Below are positions 35,201 to 45,963 of a stretch of DNA of 64,000 nucleotides, one piece after another. Source of the stretch: Raffaelea ambrosiae (Eukaryota; Ascomycota; Sordariomycetes; Ophiostomatales; Ophiostomataceae). Made by a program: the position numbers and the translations under genes. How positions within the stretch are numbered: the first letter of the stretch is position 1; each line of letters starts with the position of its first letter. The notes under the pieces are model-generated. The model worked only from the letters and a program-made list of their open reading frames with translations, was not told the origin of the DNA and searched no databases. The DNA lies in assembly GCA_002778195.1 (NCBI GenBank), contig PCDI01000018.1:445283-509282 (forward strand). Reading direction: 5' to 3'.

Positions 35201-36597
35201 AGGTCATGCGGCCCCTTCTCACGCTGCACCCGGAGCACCGCGTGTGGGACGGCGACGCGTGCCCCGACCGTCACGGAACCATGCAGCAGCCATCCTGGAT
35301 TGTGCGGGCGGCCCGGGGACGCCGGGACGTGGACGACGTGGACGTGGACGTGGACGTGGACGTGGACGTGGACGACGCCCTGGGCGCGCCTCGCCGCCAC
35401 GAGGAAGTGGACCCGACGTGGGCGGCGACCCTAGAGAGCGGCCGGGCCCGACGACCACGCGTGCGGGCCGAGGTGCACGACTTCTTCTGCTGCCTGGCCT
35501 TCCGCTTCGGCCACACGCTGCGCCAGCTGGAGACCGTGGACCGGCCGGCGTGGACAGACGCGCTGCTGGACCCGCGCCGGGCCCTGGGGCAGAAGCGCCA
35601 GTTCCGGCAGGCCATGCAGGCGTGGCGGCACGAGTACGACACGATCCGCCGGGCGGCTGCGGCTGCGGCTGCGGCTGCTGGTAAGAAAGACGCAGGGCCG
35701 GGCTGTCTGGCGGACGTGGTCCGGCTGGCCGACCCGGACCGCTACCGCCGTAGCCTGACCGAGGCCCAGGCCCAGAAGATCGTTCGGCACCACCTGCTGG
35801 TCGAAGCCGAACGGGCCTGGACATGTCCGCCACCGGAGCAGGCCACGGCAAAGAAACAGGACAAGGCGAGCGGAACAACAACGAGAAGAAGAAGAAGAAG
35901 AACCACGAGAACAAGAACAACAGCAAAAGCAAAAGCAAGAGCAAGCAGCAGCAGCAGCGGCAGCAGCCATTTTTCTTCTTCCACCACAACCACTCTCTGG
36001 GACTGGGCCAACCCACACATCGTCGGGCAGGCGCCTCGGTTCTTCGACGTCAACCGCTGGCCGCTGCACCTGCAGACGCCCGAGACCGCGCAGCGGACCG
36101 TCCACCAGGTCGCGGCAGACGGCGCCTTCGACCCGGACGTGCTTTGGGACCCGGCCAGCGAAGACCCCACCCCCGACACGTACTTTTGGACGCGGCCGCC
36201 CGCCATCGGCTTCCAGCGCGTGCGGCACTATCCGGGACCGGCACGGTACGTGCTGGGGGAGACACGGCTGCAGCGGCAGGCGGTGATCCAAGATCTGACC
36301 GATCGTGTCGCCGAGGGTTAGTTTTTTTTATTTATTATTTTATTTTTCTTTATTTTTATTCTTCTGTGAATCAGTCTCTGCTTCCAGGAACGATGCTAAC
36401 AGTGTCCAGAATTGGGCGTCAAGGAGGAGAAGCCCGGCTTCCTGGAGCGGTTGGTGTCCACTGTTCCATTCCTCGGGTCCGGCCGCAGTGACGAGGAGGA
36501 CTTTGGATTGCAGCCGGTCACGATGCCCACGGTGAACGCGTCTGTCCTGGGGAGTTCGGAGGACCTGAGTCGACAGATGCAGGACAATGAGGCATAA
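32204..36597 (+). CDS. large orphan protein with multiple low-complexity tracts, three exons
   Basis: I infer exons 32204-32375, 32441-36316 and 36410-36597, giving 1411 aa. Intron 1 (gtacgt...ttccag) and intron 2 (gttagt...gtgtccag, with a CTAAC branch point) keep phase; the last exon restores a protein-like tail (LGVKEEKPGFLERLVS ... RQMQDNEA) instead of an early stop at 36319. I recognise no family. Ordered-looking blocks: about residues 58-130 (EEYRSGLHATLREWPLFAIY), 585-760, 785-900 and 1040-1120 (VHDFFCCLAFRFGHTLRQLE). Low-complexity inserts: GGRE repeats near 460, Asp-Ala repeats near 590-610, Gly-Pro-Ser repeats near 675, an Asp-Val run near 1021-1036, and a basic/Ser tract near 1200-1240. 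No signal peptide or membrane segment. Sustained GC-rich codon use over 3.9 kb supports a real gene. Confidence 0.7.
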
Positions 36598-37140
36598 AAT
36601 GGCGAGCAGAGCATGGGCAGGGGCTGGGATAACATGGGTAACGTCTGGCGCCAACTGGTATGAGATTGTAGAAGTAGAGACAGCTTCTTTGAATGTTCCG
36701 TCTGTATGAGCCGTCGTGCTGGGCGGGCGTGTTGTCGATGCCGTGCATCGGTGTAGGACAATGTCGTGCAAGTCACATGCTCTCACACATGACATGCCTT
36801 GCGTGGGCCAATGGGCGTTGAGGTAATGTTGCTCGGTCGAACCCGGTTCGGGTTTCCGGGGTTTGCCTGACGTATGAGGCAGCAAACAGGGACTAGCTCC
36901 TGCTGAGCCGGGAAAAACAAAAAAAGTGCATCGAAAGATTATTCTCGCCTTTCTCCTCTTGTCTCGGCCCCCCCCCCCCTCTAGCAGTAGTATGTGTGTG
37001 TGGTCATAACCCGCAAATTCGCTCAATCCTCAACCTCTCTCTTCTTTTGTGTTTTTTTTTTTTTTGATACCCTTCTCCCCCCTCCCCCCCTCCCGCGCCG
37101 AACTGTCCGCCCTCCATTTTATTTCTCTCTCACGCCCGCC
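36598..37140 (+). promoter_or_regulatory. promoter and CT-rich leader of the MPP-beta gene
   Basis: About 540 bases between the orphan gene and the next start codon. A pyrimidine-rich tract at about 37027-37095, including T14 and C runs, lies just upstream of the ATG, as is usual for highly expressed fungal housekeeping genes. Confidence 0.5.
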
Positions 37141-39096
37141 ATGGCATCCCGCAGATTGGCTCTGAATCTTGCCCAGGGCCTCAAGGCGCCCCGGGCCGGC
37201 CTGTTGCTGCCTCCGTTGCGCCGAGGCCTGGCAACGCCCGTGAGCCCGACCGGCATCAAGACGCAGTCGACGACGCTGAAGAACGGCCTGACGGTGAGCT
37301 TTTCCCGGGTCAATTGGGTGGATGACGAGGGGTCTGGTGGTTATTTTCCGCTCGGAGTTCTGGAGGAGGATGGTGGCGAAGAATTGTCGTGAGGGACTAT
37401 CCGAGAAGGAGGGAGCGAGAGCCCATACTGACGAAAAAAAGGTCGCAACACACTACTCGCCCTATGCCCAGACCTCAACCGTGGGTGTCTGGATCGATGC
37501 CGGCTCGCGTGCCGAGACCCTGGAGACGAACGGCACGGCACACTTCCTGGAGCACCTGGCCTTCAAGGTAGGGGAAGACTATGGGACGTGGCCAATTGAT
37601 GCAGTGGGACCGAGGGACTGACGCGAAGAACTCTTTTGTGAATAGGGCACTGCCAAGCGGTCGCAGCACCAGCTGGAGCTGGAGATTGAGAACCTGGGCG
37701 CGCACCTGAACGCCTACACATCGGTGAGTGACGGATGGATCGGAGGACGCGGAAGGACAAACGGAAAAAAAGAAAAAAAAAAAAAAAAAGGAAAGAGGGT
37801 GCATTCCAACCGGAACATGGACTGACCATTCCCTTGCCACCTCCAGCGCGAGAACACCGTCTACTTTGCCAAGTCGCTCAACGACGACGTGCCGCAGTGC
37901 GTGGACATCCTGGCCGACATCCTGCAGAACTCCAAGCTCGAGGAGGCGGCCATTGAGCGCGAGCGCGACGTGATCCTGCGCGAGTCCGAGGAGGTCGAGA
38001 AGCAGGTCGAGGAGGTCGTCTTCGACCACCTGCACGCCACCGCCTTCCAGCAGCAGCCGCTGGGCCGCACCATCCTGGGCCCGCGCGAGAACATCCAGGA
38101 GATCACCCGCACCGAGCTGGTCAACTACATCAAGAACAACTACTCCGCCGACCGCATGGTCCTCGTCGCCGCCGGCGGCTTCCCGCACGAGAAGCTCGTC
38201 GAGCTGGCCGACCAGTCCTTTGGCAGCCTGCCGCCCACCTCGCCCCAGAGCAGCGGCTACCTGCTCTCCAAGAAGCCGTCCGACTTTATCGGCTCCGACC
38301 TGCGCGTCCGCGACGACACCATGCCCACCGCCAACATCGCCATCGCCGTCGAGGGCGTCAGCTGGAGCGACGACGACTACTACACCGCCCTCGTCACCCA
38401 GGCCATCGTCGGCAACTACGACAAGGCCCTCGGCAACGCCCCGCACCAGGGCAGCAAGCTCAGCGGCTTTGTCCATCGCAGCGACCTGGCCAACAGCTTC
38501 ATGAGCTTCTCCACGAGCTACAGCGACACCGGGTGAGTTTGGCTCTGTTTTGATCTCGAGTTCTCTGTGATTTTTTTTTGTTTGATTTTTTGGGGATTTT
38601 TTGGATTTTTTTTTGTTGTTCGATCCTTGGCTTCTAGTTTCTAGTCTCTCGAGTCCGTCTGAGTCCGTCTCCGTCTCTCTCCTCGTTCTTCTCTACTGAC
38701 TCTTCCAGCCTCTGGGGTATCTACCTCGTCACTGACAAGCTCTCCCGCATCGACGACCTCGTCCACTTTGCCCTCCGCGAGTGGTCGCGCCTGTCCCTGA
38801 ACGTCACCCAGGCCGAGGTCGAGCGCGCCAAGGCGCAGCTCAAGGCCTCCATCCTGCTGTCCCTGGACGGCACCGCCGCCGTCGCCGAGGACATTGGCCG
38901 CCAGATCGTCACCACCGGCCGCCGGCAGAGCCCCGCCGAGATCGAGCGCATCATCGATGCCATCACCGAGAAGGACGTCATGGACTTTGCCAACCGGAAA
39001 ATCTGGGACCAGGACATTGCCATCAGCGCCGTCGGCAGCATCGAGGGCCTCTTTGACTACGCAAGAATCCGGGCTGACATGAGCCGGAACTTTTAA
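37141..39096 (+). CDS. MAS1: mitochondrial processing peptidase beta subunit
   Basis: Five exons, 37141-37293, 37442-37567, 37646-37723, 37847-38532 and 38709-39096, give 476 aa, the family's usual length. The N terminus (MASRRLALNLAQGLK ... RRGLATP) is a basic amphipathic mitochondrial presequence with an Arg-containing cleavage site. The M16 inverted zinc motif is HFLEH (His85, Glu88, His89), with the third ligand expected at Glu165 in ILRESEEVEKQ. Further family segments are RTILGPRENIQ, NYSADRMVLVAAGG and SFSTSYSDTGLWGIYL. The enzyme pairs with the alpha subunit in the matrix to remove presequences; in fungi the same protein can serve as a core subunit of complex III. Intron 1 ends in an unusual purine-rich AAAAAAAG acceptor after a TACTGAC branch point. 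Confidence 0.96.
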
Positions 39097-39954
39097 ACGA
39101 GTTTTGAATTGAATGAGATTTGAATTGGACGAGTTTTGAAGAGCAGCGTACACGGAAAGAGAGAGAAAAAAAAAAGAGAGAAGAGAAAAAGAAAGGAGGA
39201 CCTGCCCCAATCCGAACAAGCTTCCGGGCCAAAAAGAAGACAAAAAAACAACAAAAAAAGAAGAGACCCCAGGCGCGTCCGAGCAGCGCTGGACGATAGG
39301 AAGGCTATGACCAAGCAACCGATCAAAATACGAAGATTTGGGAAAGGGGGGGAAGAAGGAAAGACGGAAATGACGAGGGTGCCATACTTGTTTCTTGTGT
39401 ACTAATAGGCGGTGGTAGGAATCTCTCGGCGCGTTTGTGTACGGTAGGCGTGGCCGGAGAGATGCAGATATTAGAGAAACTACTACTAACTTGCATGCGT
39501 GTTTGGAAAGTGGACCTTTTGATTCTGTTCGTTCCGTGCTCTTCTGTGGCCGTTTCTGTCGTTCTGTATGCTTCTGCTCCTTCCGTGCCTGTGTCATCAT
39601 GTTCTTTCCTCCTGGTCTTTCTTGTCCGTTCTTAGTTCCTTCCATCTTTCCTTCCATTTGTTCCTTCGTGTTGATCAAAGTGACGTTCTCGGCCATGGGC
39701 CATTGCCGGCTTGTTCCTTCTGTCAGAGCACGACTCTGGATGTTGATTGCACCTGCCTCCTGAGAAGCTGAAAACAAAACTCGTTCCCTATCGATTCTCT
39801 CCTTTTTTTCCCCTCTTCTCTTCCTCTCTTCTTCCCCTTCTTCTCCTCTTTTCACCCCTCCACCTATCATCACATCCGTTCACCTAAAACCCAACCTACT
39901 GCAACCGAATACAACATCCTTTTCTTCCCTATTCTTCCACTCACCCCTTTTGTC
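39097..39954 (+). promoter_or_regulatory. intergenic, with CT-rich leader before the two-helix protein gene
   Basis: About 860 bases: the 3' flank of MPP-beta (A/G-rich, 39160-39270), then a pyrimidine-rich tract at about 39795-39865 leading to the ATG at 39955. No other gene seen; the frame at 39437-39763 has no recognisable similarity. Confidence 0.5.
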
Positions 39955-40572
39955 ATGGCCGGTCCCACGGATGATGCCCAGGTGGGCGTCCGTGCTGAGG
40001 AGCTACAGTCCGCTCCTCGCTCAGCCAACCCCAGCAGTGGCAACGACAACGAGTCTCGAGGCACCAACAATGCCAACAATGCCAGCAATGCCAACGGAGG
40101 CACCGTGTCGTTTGTCAAGAGCCCCAAGGCGTATCTCAGCCTCCGCTGGAAACGCTTTGGTGTTTGGCAGAGGGCTTGGCGCCACCACCTGCACGACACA
40201 GTAATCCCCGCCAACAAGCTTGAACGCCGGCTCCAGCTGATGTGTCTAGTCACCGTGGTGTATTTCTTTGCCTCGATTGGTGCTATCATCGCACTCGCGG
40301 TCACCGTGGGCAGAAGACATCAAGAGTGAACCTGCCCCAAAGATCCCTCCCAGTCTGTGAATTAGCTGGATGCCAGAGACACATGGCGACCACACGTTGT
40401 GCTCTTTGGCTACCAGGTCATTCTGTGGGGTGTGGGAGCCATCTCTAGCCTTTCCGGCATGATTGGCTTCGAGGCGATGTAAGTCCCTGTTCCCACTCAC
40501 AATGGTCCCCAACTATGATCTCCAACTCGCGATCCACGACTCTAAACGATCAACAGCAACAGCAGCTACTAG
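39955..40572 (+). CDS. small membrane protein with two predicted transmembrane helices, three exons
   Basis: Exons 39955-40325, 40377-40478 and a 16-nt terminal exon 40557-40572 give 162 aa. Intron 1 uses a non-consensus donor (gtgaac) and is only 51 nt; intron 2 has a perfect gtaagt donor. Splicing joins the first membrane segment (about residues 95-118, LMCLVTVVYFFASIG) to a second (about 131-155, VVLFGYQVILWGVGAIS), ending GFEAINSSY. Residues 1-70 are disordered, followed by a basic helical stretch (LSLRWKRFGVWQRAW) just before the first helix, so the N terminus probably faces a negatively charged compartment side such as the cytosol. I do not recognise the family. The donor of intron 1 is the least certain part. 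Confidence 0.65.
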
Positions 40573-41045
40573 GCTGCATGCATTGCCTGTCTCGGTCTGC
40601 CCGGGGGACATACTAGTGTCGGACATCATCAGGGAAGGGCAACTTCTCCAAAGAAGTCTCCCTCTGCACAACATTTGATAGCATTGCATGAATACCTATG
40701 CAGGTATCGGTATCGGCGTTGTCGACGTTGCCTTGCATGATTTGCATTTTGTAATGGCACATGGCTCACAGGCCAATCAGCGAGCGTGTAATGATTTTCT
40801 TTGTCGAAACTGAGCGTCAATAGTTGTTATTTTTGATATTACAGCGACAATAGACAAAGGATTAGCGAAAGCACAAGAAGGGCCATATTACTGGCTGGAC
40901 AGTTCAACTCGTGTCAAACAAAACGGGGTATAAGGCTCTAACTAGTGAGTGTGTCCAGGCCGACTCTATTGCGTCGGGAGGACCAGCAAACAAGTAAAAA
41001 TGCAAATCTATGGAGTGTCCTTCTGTTCAACCAGTCTAGGGTGCC
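40573..41045. other. convergent intergenic region
   Basis: About 470 bases between the stop codons of two convergent genes. Nothing beyond expected 3' flanks is seen. Confidence 0.6.
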
Positions 41046-43159
41046 TTAGGATGCCTTCTCGCTGGTGATGGGGGCCGAGGCTTCGCGCGGCGAGTCGCTG
41101 GCGTCGTCGTGGATGTACATGGTCATGAGCTTGGGGCCTGGGTAGTTTTTGTAGGCATCGACGAGCCACCAGAACGTGATGAGGACGACGACGCCGACAA
41201 GGATGACGCTGTTGTAGTTCATGCTGCTCACAGTGGTGGGCATTGCATAGGCTGGAGGAGTTAGTAGGAGTGCAACTCGAGAAGAAAATGAACGAAGCGA
41301 GGAAGAAAAGAAACGGAGAGAAGCGAGGAAAAAAAAGAAAATGAGCGAAGCGAGGAAGAAAAGAAAACGAGCGAAGCGAGGAAAAGAAAGAAAATGAACG
41401 AAGCAAGGAAAAGAAAGAAAACGAGCGAAGCGAGGAAAAGGAAAAAAAAAAAAAAAAGACTTACGGAAGCAGTAGAGGACATTGAAAAAAGTAATAAAGA
41501 GAACGGCGAGCAGGTTGACGGGGACGCCGAACTTGCCGAGGTGGAAGGGGCCTTTGGGGAAGTTGCGGCGGCCGGTGAGGACGTTGGCCATGAAGGGGAT
41601 GGCGTAGCTGGTGGAGGAGAGGATGATGAAGGAGCCGGTCAGGTCGAGGAAGGCGGTGCTGCTGCCGAGGGGAATGGCGCCGAGGCCGGTGGCGAAGAGG
41701 GAGACGAGCAGGGTGGCGTAGACGGGGCAGCTGAGGCGCTCGTTGACGCGGCCAAAGAGGGCGGGCAGGGGCACGGCCTTGTCGCGGGCGAGGGCCCAGT
41801 AGATGCGCGAGTTGGTCAGGACGGTGCCCATGCAGCAGAGCAGGGAGGAGAACCAGATGATGAAGAGGAGGCCAAAGGTGGCGCCGAGGTTGGGGGAGCC
41901 GTCGGCGTGGGCGGTGGCCTGCTGGTAGATGCTGGCGAGCGGGTAGGTGTTGATGCCGCCCTGGAGGACGTTGATGTCGGTGATGGCGTAGGCGAGGCAG
42001 ATGGCGAAGCAGAAGGCGTAGAGGAAGCCCAGGCCGAGCTGCAGGCCGATGGCCTTGGGCAGGTCCTCCTTGGGCCGCGGCAGCTCCTCGGCCATGTGGG
42101 TGATGGCGTCGGGGGTGCCGATGGTGAAGGCGCCGTTGAGGACGCCGAGCAGGAACGCCATGCCGCCGGTCCAGCCGGTCAGGTTGTTCTCGGCAAAGGA
42201 GCCCCAGACAAAGTGGTTGGAGGCGTGCTGCTGGGGCATGGCGGCGACGACGATGATGGTGATGATGCCGCCGGCGATGACAAAGACCATGCCGAGGTGC
42301 TGGGTGTAGGGCACCAGGCGGTTGGCCAGGACGACGACGGCGGTGACGAACCACAGGATCAGCAGGTAGGCGACGTAGACCTGCCAGGGCTGGGAGACGT
42401 ACGCGGTGTCCTGGTGGTAGACCGTGTACATGCTGACGGAGATGTTGGCCGTGATCTGGACCAGCGAGGTCAGGTCGAACATCCAGCCGAAAAAGTTGAT
42501 CCAGCCGGCAAAGAAGCCGAGCAGGCGGCCGTGCCGGGGGCCGCCGGCGAGGGTGGCCCAGTGGTAGACGCCGCCGGCCGTCGGGACCGAGGAGGCGAAC
42601 TGGTTTCAGGGAAAAAAAGGAAAGGCAGTCAGGACGAGTGTGGATGAGTCATCAAAAAGCTGGTTCCCGTGCAAGAGATCCAAGAGATCCAAGAGATCCA
42701 AGAGCTGGTCCCAGGGACAAAACTCACCTCAGCCAGACCCAGCCCGATGAAGGAGTAGTAGAAGATGGCCACGATCAGGCCGAAGATGAGACCCGGAGGG
42801 CCGCCGTTTACTGGCGCGTGTGAGTGAAGAGGCGAGGATGGCGATCAGAGGAAAAGGGACACAACAAGCGAGTCCACAGAGAGTCTCCTGTCTCCCAACA
42901 ACAACGTACAGATGGACACGGAAATCGACGAGCCCAGAGCGACCCAGGCATTGTCCACGGTCAGCGCCAGACCCGACAGGCCCAGCAGGCCATACTGCCG
43001 GCGCAGCTGGTCCTCGTAGCCGGCGGCGTTGACGACGGAGTCGCCAATGACGCCGGCAATGGTTTCGTCGGCGAGATCGCCGGCGACTTCGGGGTCGTGG
43101 ATGGACTTGAGGTCGGCCGTGTCGTTGGCCGGCGCGGCCGGGCCCAGGTCGTGTGGCAT
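41046..43159 (-). CDS. amino acid/choline permease of the APC superfamily
   Basis: Exons 42910-43159, 42728-42810, 41465-42599 and 41046-41251 give 557 aa with about twelve hydrophobic segments. Diagnostic APC/amine-choline-transporter features: YGLLGLSGLALTV, ILNGGPPGLIFGLIVA rebuilt across intron 1, the segment ASSVPTAGGVYHWATLAGG, GTPDAITHMAEELPRPKEDLPKA, and the C-terminal SMNYNSVILVGVV. Fungal proteins of this type carry choline, GABA or related amines across the plasma membrane; the substrate cannot be fixed here. Both termini are hydrophilic, as expected for cytosolic tails. Intron 3 (41252-41464) carries a minisatellite and has a TACTAAC branch point; intron 2 carries a 9-bp repeat. 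Start chosen at 43159 (MPHDLGPAAPAND), the first ATG in phase after splicing. Confidence 0.9.
41281..41459. repeat. GAGCGAAGCGAGGAAA minisatellite in intron 3 of the permease gene
   Basis: Six to seven imperfect copies of a unit of about 26-28 bp with core GAGCGAAGCGAGGAAA. The unit is the same as at 43201-43345. Confidence 0.9.
42672..42704. repeat. 9-bp tandem repeat in intron 2 of the permease gene
   Basis: CAAGAGATC is repeated three times plus a partial copy. Confidence 0.9.
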
Positions 43160-43200
43160 TTTGGGGGGGAAGCCAGGAACCAAGGGTGTAAGTCGGGCGA

Positions 43201-43345
43201 AGAAGAAGAAAACGAGCGAAGAAGGCAAGAAAGAAAAAAAAAAGAGCGAAGCGAGGACCAAAATATCGAGCGAAGCAAGGAAACAAAGAATCGAGCGGAG
43301 CGAGGAAACAAAAAAAAGTCGAGCGAAGCGAGGAAACAAAAAAAG
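43201..43345. repeat. second array of the GAGCGAAGCGAGGAAA minisatellite, upstream of the permease start
   Basis: About five copies begin some 40 bp before the permease start codon. The core matches the intronic array at 41281-41459, so one unit has spread to two sites of one locus. Confidence 0.9.
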
Positions 43346-43865
43346 ATATCTTGGATATACCTTGTTCGGGTTGCAAAACAGCGTTTCTTGGCTGGGGAGA
43401 ATAGGGTGTCTTATAAGACAACACGGACCCAAGAGCCAACTGACGTCAACAGCAGAAGAAGACCGGAGAGAAAATGGGCGAGAAGAAGAATGCAAGTGCA
43501 TGTGCGTGAGATGGACGCGATAGATAACAGCTTGTCTCTCTGTTTTTCTTGGGAGAGGTTATTAGTTACAGATCTTCTCGCTGCCGCGTTAGTTCAGATG
43601 CACCCCCCCCCTGGGCTTGTGTCCCGTACCAGATAATGGCCCTGGGGAGAGTGCAGGACAGCTAGTTGCCTTGTGCGAACCCTACGAGCTGGCCCAGCTC
43701 CCCTGATGGCCTGCACACCATGTTCTTCCTGTCCGGCAAGCTTGGTCTTCGTTTTCCCTTTCCTGGCATCACACCGTCTCTCTCGCGCTCTCTGGAGCTG
43801 TTTCCACCCGCTTGCTAGCGCATTGGTCTCGCCGAGAGTGTCTCCTTTGCAAAAGCAAATTAGGT

Positions 43866-43945
43866 CGTGTTGGTGCTGTGTGTGTTGTGTGTGTTGTGTT
43901 ATGCGTGCTGTGTGTGTGTGCGTGTGTGTGCGTGTTGTGTGGTGG
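43866..43945. repeat. GT-rich microsatellite
   Basis: Imperfect (TG)n with interspersed TTG and CG steps over about 80 bp. Confidence 0.85.
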
Positions 43946-45963
43946 TTTCGGCGGGTTTGGTATTATCTCATGCGTGCAGCCCCCCCCCCCAACTGATAAG
44001 TGACACACAGGAACTGGCAACGAAAAGGGCATGCAGGCCGTTGCCGGGGAGGGGGGCAGACGGCGATGTGTGCGCAGGGACCACTGCACAAGCCTTCCGA
44101 GAGATGCGTTGGAGCCCCAATGCTGGAAAGCAAGATAGGTCAGATACACGCAATACGCGGCCGGTCTGGCCCGACCAAAACGAGACAAGACAGAGGACGA
44201 CAGAACACAAAAACCCAAGCACCCGTGCCGAGACGGCTTAGCAACACAGCAGACAGCAGAAAAGGAAAGCAAGCGGTGATGGTGCAGGCCGTTTGGAGGG
44301 GGGGGGGGGGGTTGGCTGGGTGTATTCAGGTGTGTGCAGTGGTGGTTTCGTTCATCCTCCTAAGATTAGTCACTATGTAGACGGGGGACAATCCCCTACA
44401 ATCTCACCTGTCTGACTGCTCCGTGGCTTTCCCTGCGCTGCCTGCCGGCTGGCTTCCTCCTGACTGGGTTGGATGTGTTTTTTTTTTTTTTTTCCTCTCC
44501 TTATCTATCTTTTCTGGTGGGGATGCTGCGTCAATCACAGGGGGGTGGTATCGGCGAACGTGGCCCGACCCCCTTTAGATACTAACTATCTATTAACTAA
44601 CAGTTTTACCGTGCATGCAAAGTACCGGTGTAGTGAGATGCTTGGGCCGCCGCTTGGGGCAGAGATCTCTGCAGACGACTCGCAAACAGCTGCCGACGGT
44701 TGACCTTGTCCAAAAGAGAACACATCGCGAGTTTTGCGTTGTGTATAGGAGTTGGTTATTACTATGCAAATTTTGTCTGTCGTCGTATGCAGCCTACCTA
44801 CATAACCACACTACAGCCATACGTTCGCTATAGCCCGTACAGGAATCCTTGCTAGAAGAATACCCGCGCGCGTGCAAGGAAACAGCGCATCGCCAGCCGA
44901 GCGCCAGCTTCGGTCTTCCTCCAGACTGCAAACAATCCTGTTTCTCTTCCGACGCGCATCCTGGCGGACGGCATGGCCGCACAGTTCCTATGCACTCATA
45001 CAGCGCCAGTCTTTTTTGTTCATCTGGCCTTGACCCGCCAAGATCTCCACCTTTTGCGTCGATCCCCCCCTTCGAGTCTTGCGGCTCGACTGTGACATGT
45101 CTGTTCCACTCCCGTTTATACATAGCACAGCGTGATACTGACACAAAACAATCTCGTCCGGGTCTCTCTCTATCTAATCTCTGCATGGCCAAGTGGGAAA
45201 ACGCGGCACCCTGCTGCGTCCAAAGCCTGCTCTTGTTGTTTGACGCCGTGCAGTCGTACTATGACAATGCTCGGTGAATAATCCGATAGCCAAGCCTGCA
45301 GGGTATTAGTCGGACATGTTACTACATCGATTTGAGAGGAACGCATGCTCTTGCAAAGATAATGTGGATTCCTCCCGTCCTCTATTTCGTCTTCTTTTTA
45401 GTATCTCGTCTTCTTTTTGGTGTCTCCCTCTTTTCCCCATGGAATGCGGTCTTCGCGCGCAAACCCACGCATACGAGGAATCCATGTGCTCTCCCTGGCC
45501 GTGGGTCTCTTTCGGTTAGACTTGCTCGAGTTGGGCAAGCCGTCGACGGTGTTCGTCCCAGGGCGGCCCCGTTCTCTTCTCCACCCCCCGTCACTCTCGT
45601 CGGTCCTGTCGCCGATACGCCGTTCAACCCAGCAGATGCTCTTACGATTCATCCCGGCCTCGGCTCCTCCATGCTCCTGTATACAAGATAATGCAATAGA
45701 CACACACATACTATGTACAAAGTATTACTACAAGTCCTGAGTAAGGCAGCCCTACAGAGATTGCGGAGACTGGCGGATGGTTACACGTGAAACACGGGCA
45801 ACTGACAGCTTTGATTTCGTTCCCCAAGCACAAGCTTTGTTACCACTTGGCTGCACTGTCATGAACCTCTCGAACTTGCGTCACACCCCGTGTTGCGTAT
45901 CTTCTCGACGAGTCATGCACTGTTCCCCTCTTCCATCCCCCATCCTTCCCTTCGAGCGTCCAT

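Larger units (their letters stand above)
43160..45960. other. intergenic upstream of the permease, no gene recognised
   Basis: About 2.8 kb. Contains the minisatellite above, a GT-rich tract at 43866-43945, a C10 run near 43981, a G14 run at 44298-44311 and an ACTATGTAC-type motif near 45709-45731. No convincing frame or RNA gene. Confidence 0.45.

Noticed and set aside
33331..35400. 689-aa minus-strand frame, and the 662-aa frame at 32129-34117
   Set aside because: Both are antisense to the orphan gene. The orphan strand was preferred because it has coherent introns, a start in good position and ordered segments, but this choice would benefit from RNA data.
36825..36865. GGTTCGGGTTTCC as a tRNA B box
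   Set aside because: No matching A box, acceptor stem or anticodon arm upstream.
41394..42647. 417-aa plus-strand frame
   Set aside because: Antisense to the permease exons and runs through its intronic minisatellite; Gly/Glu/Asp-rich shadow.
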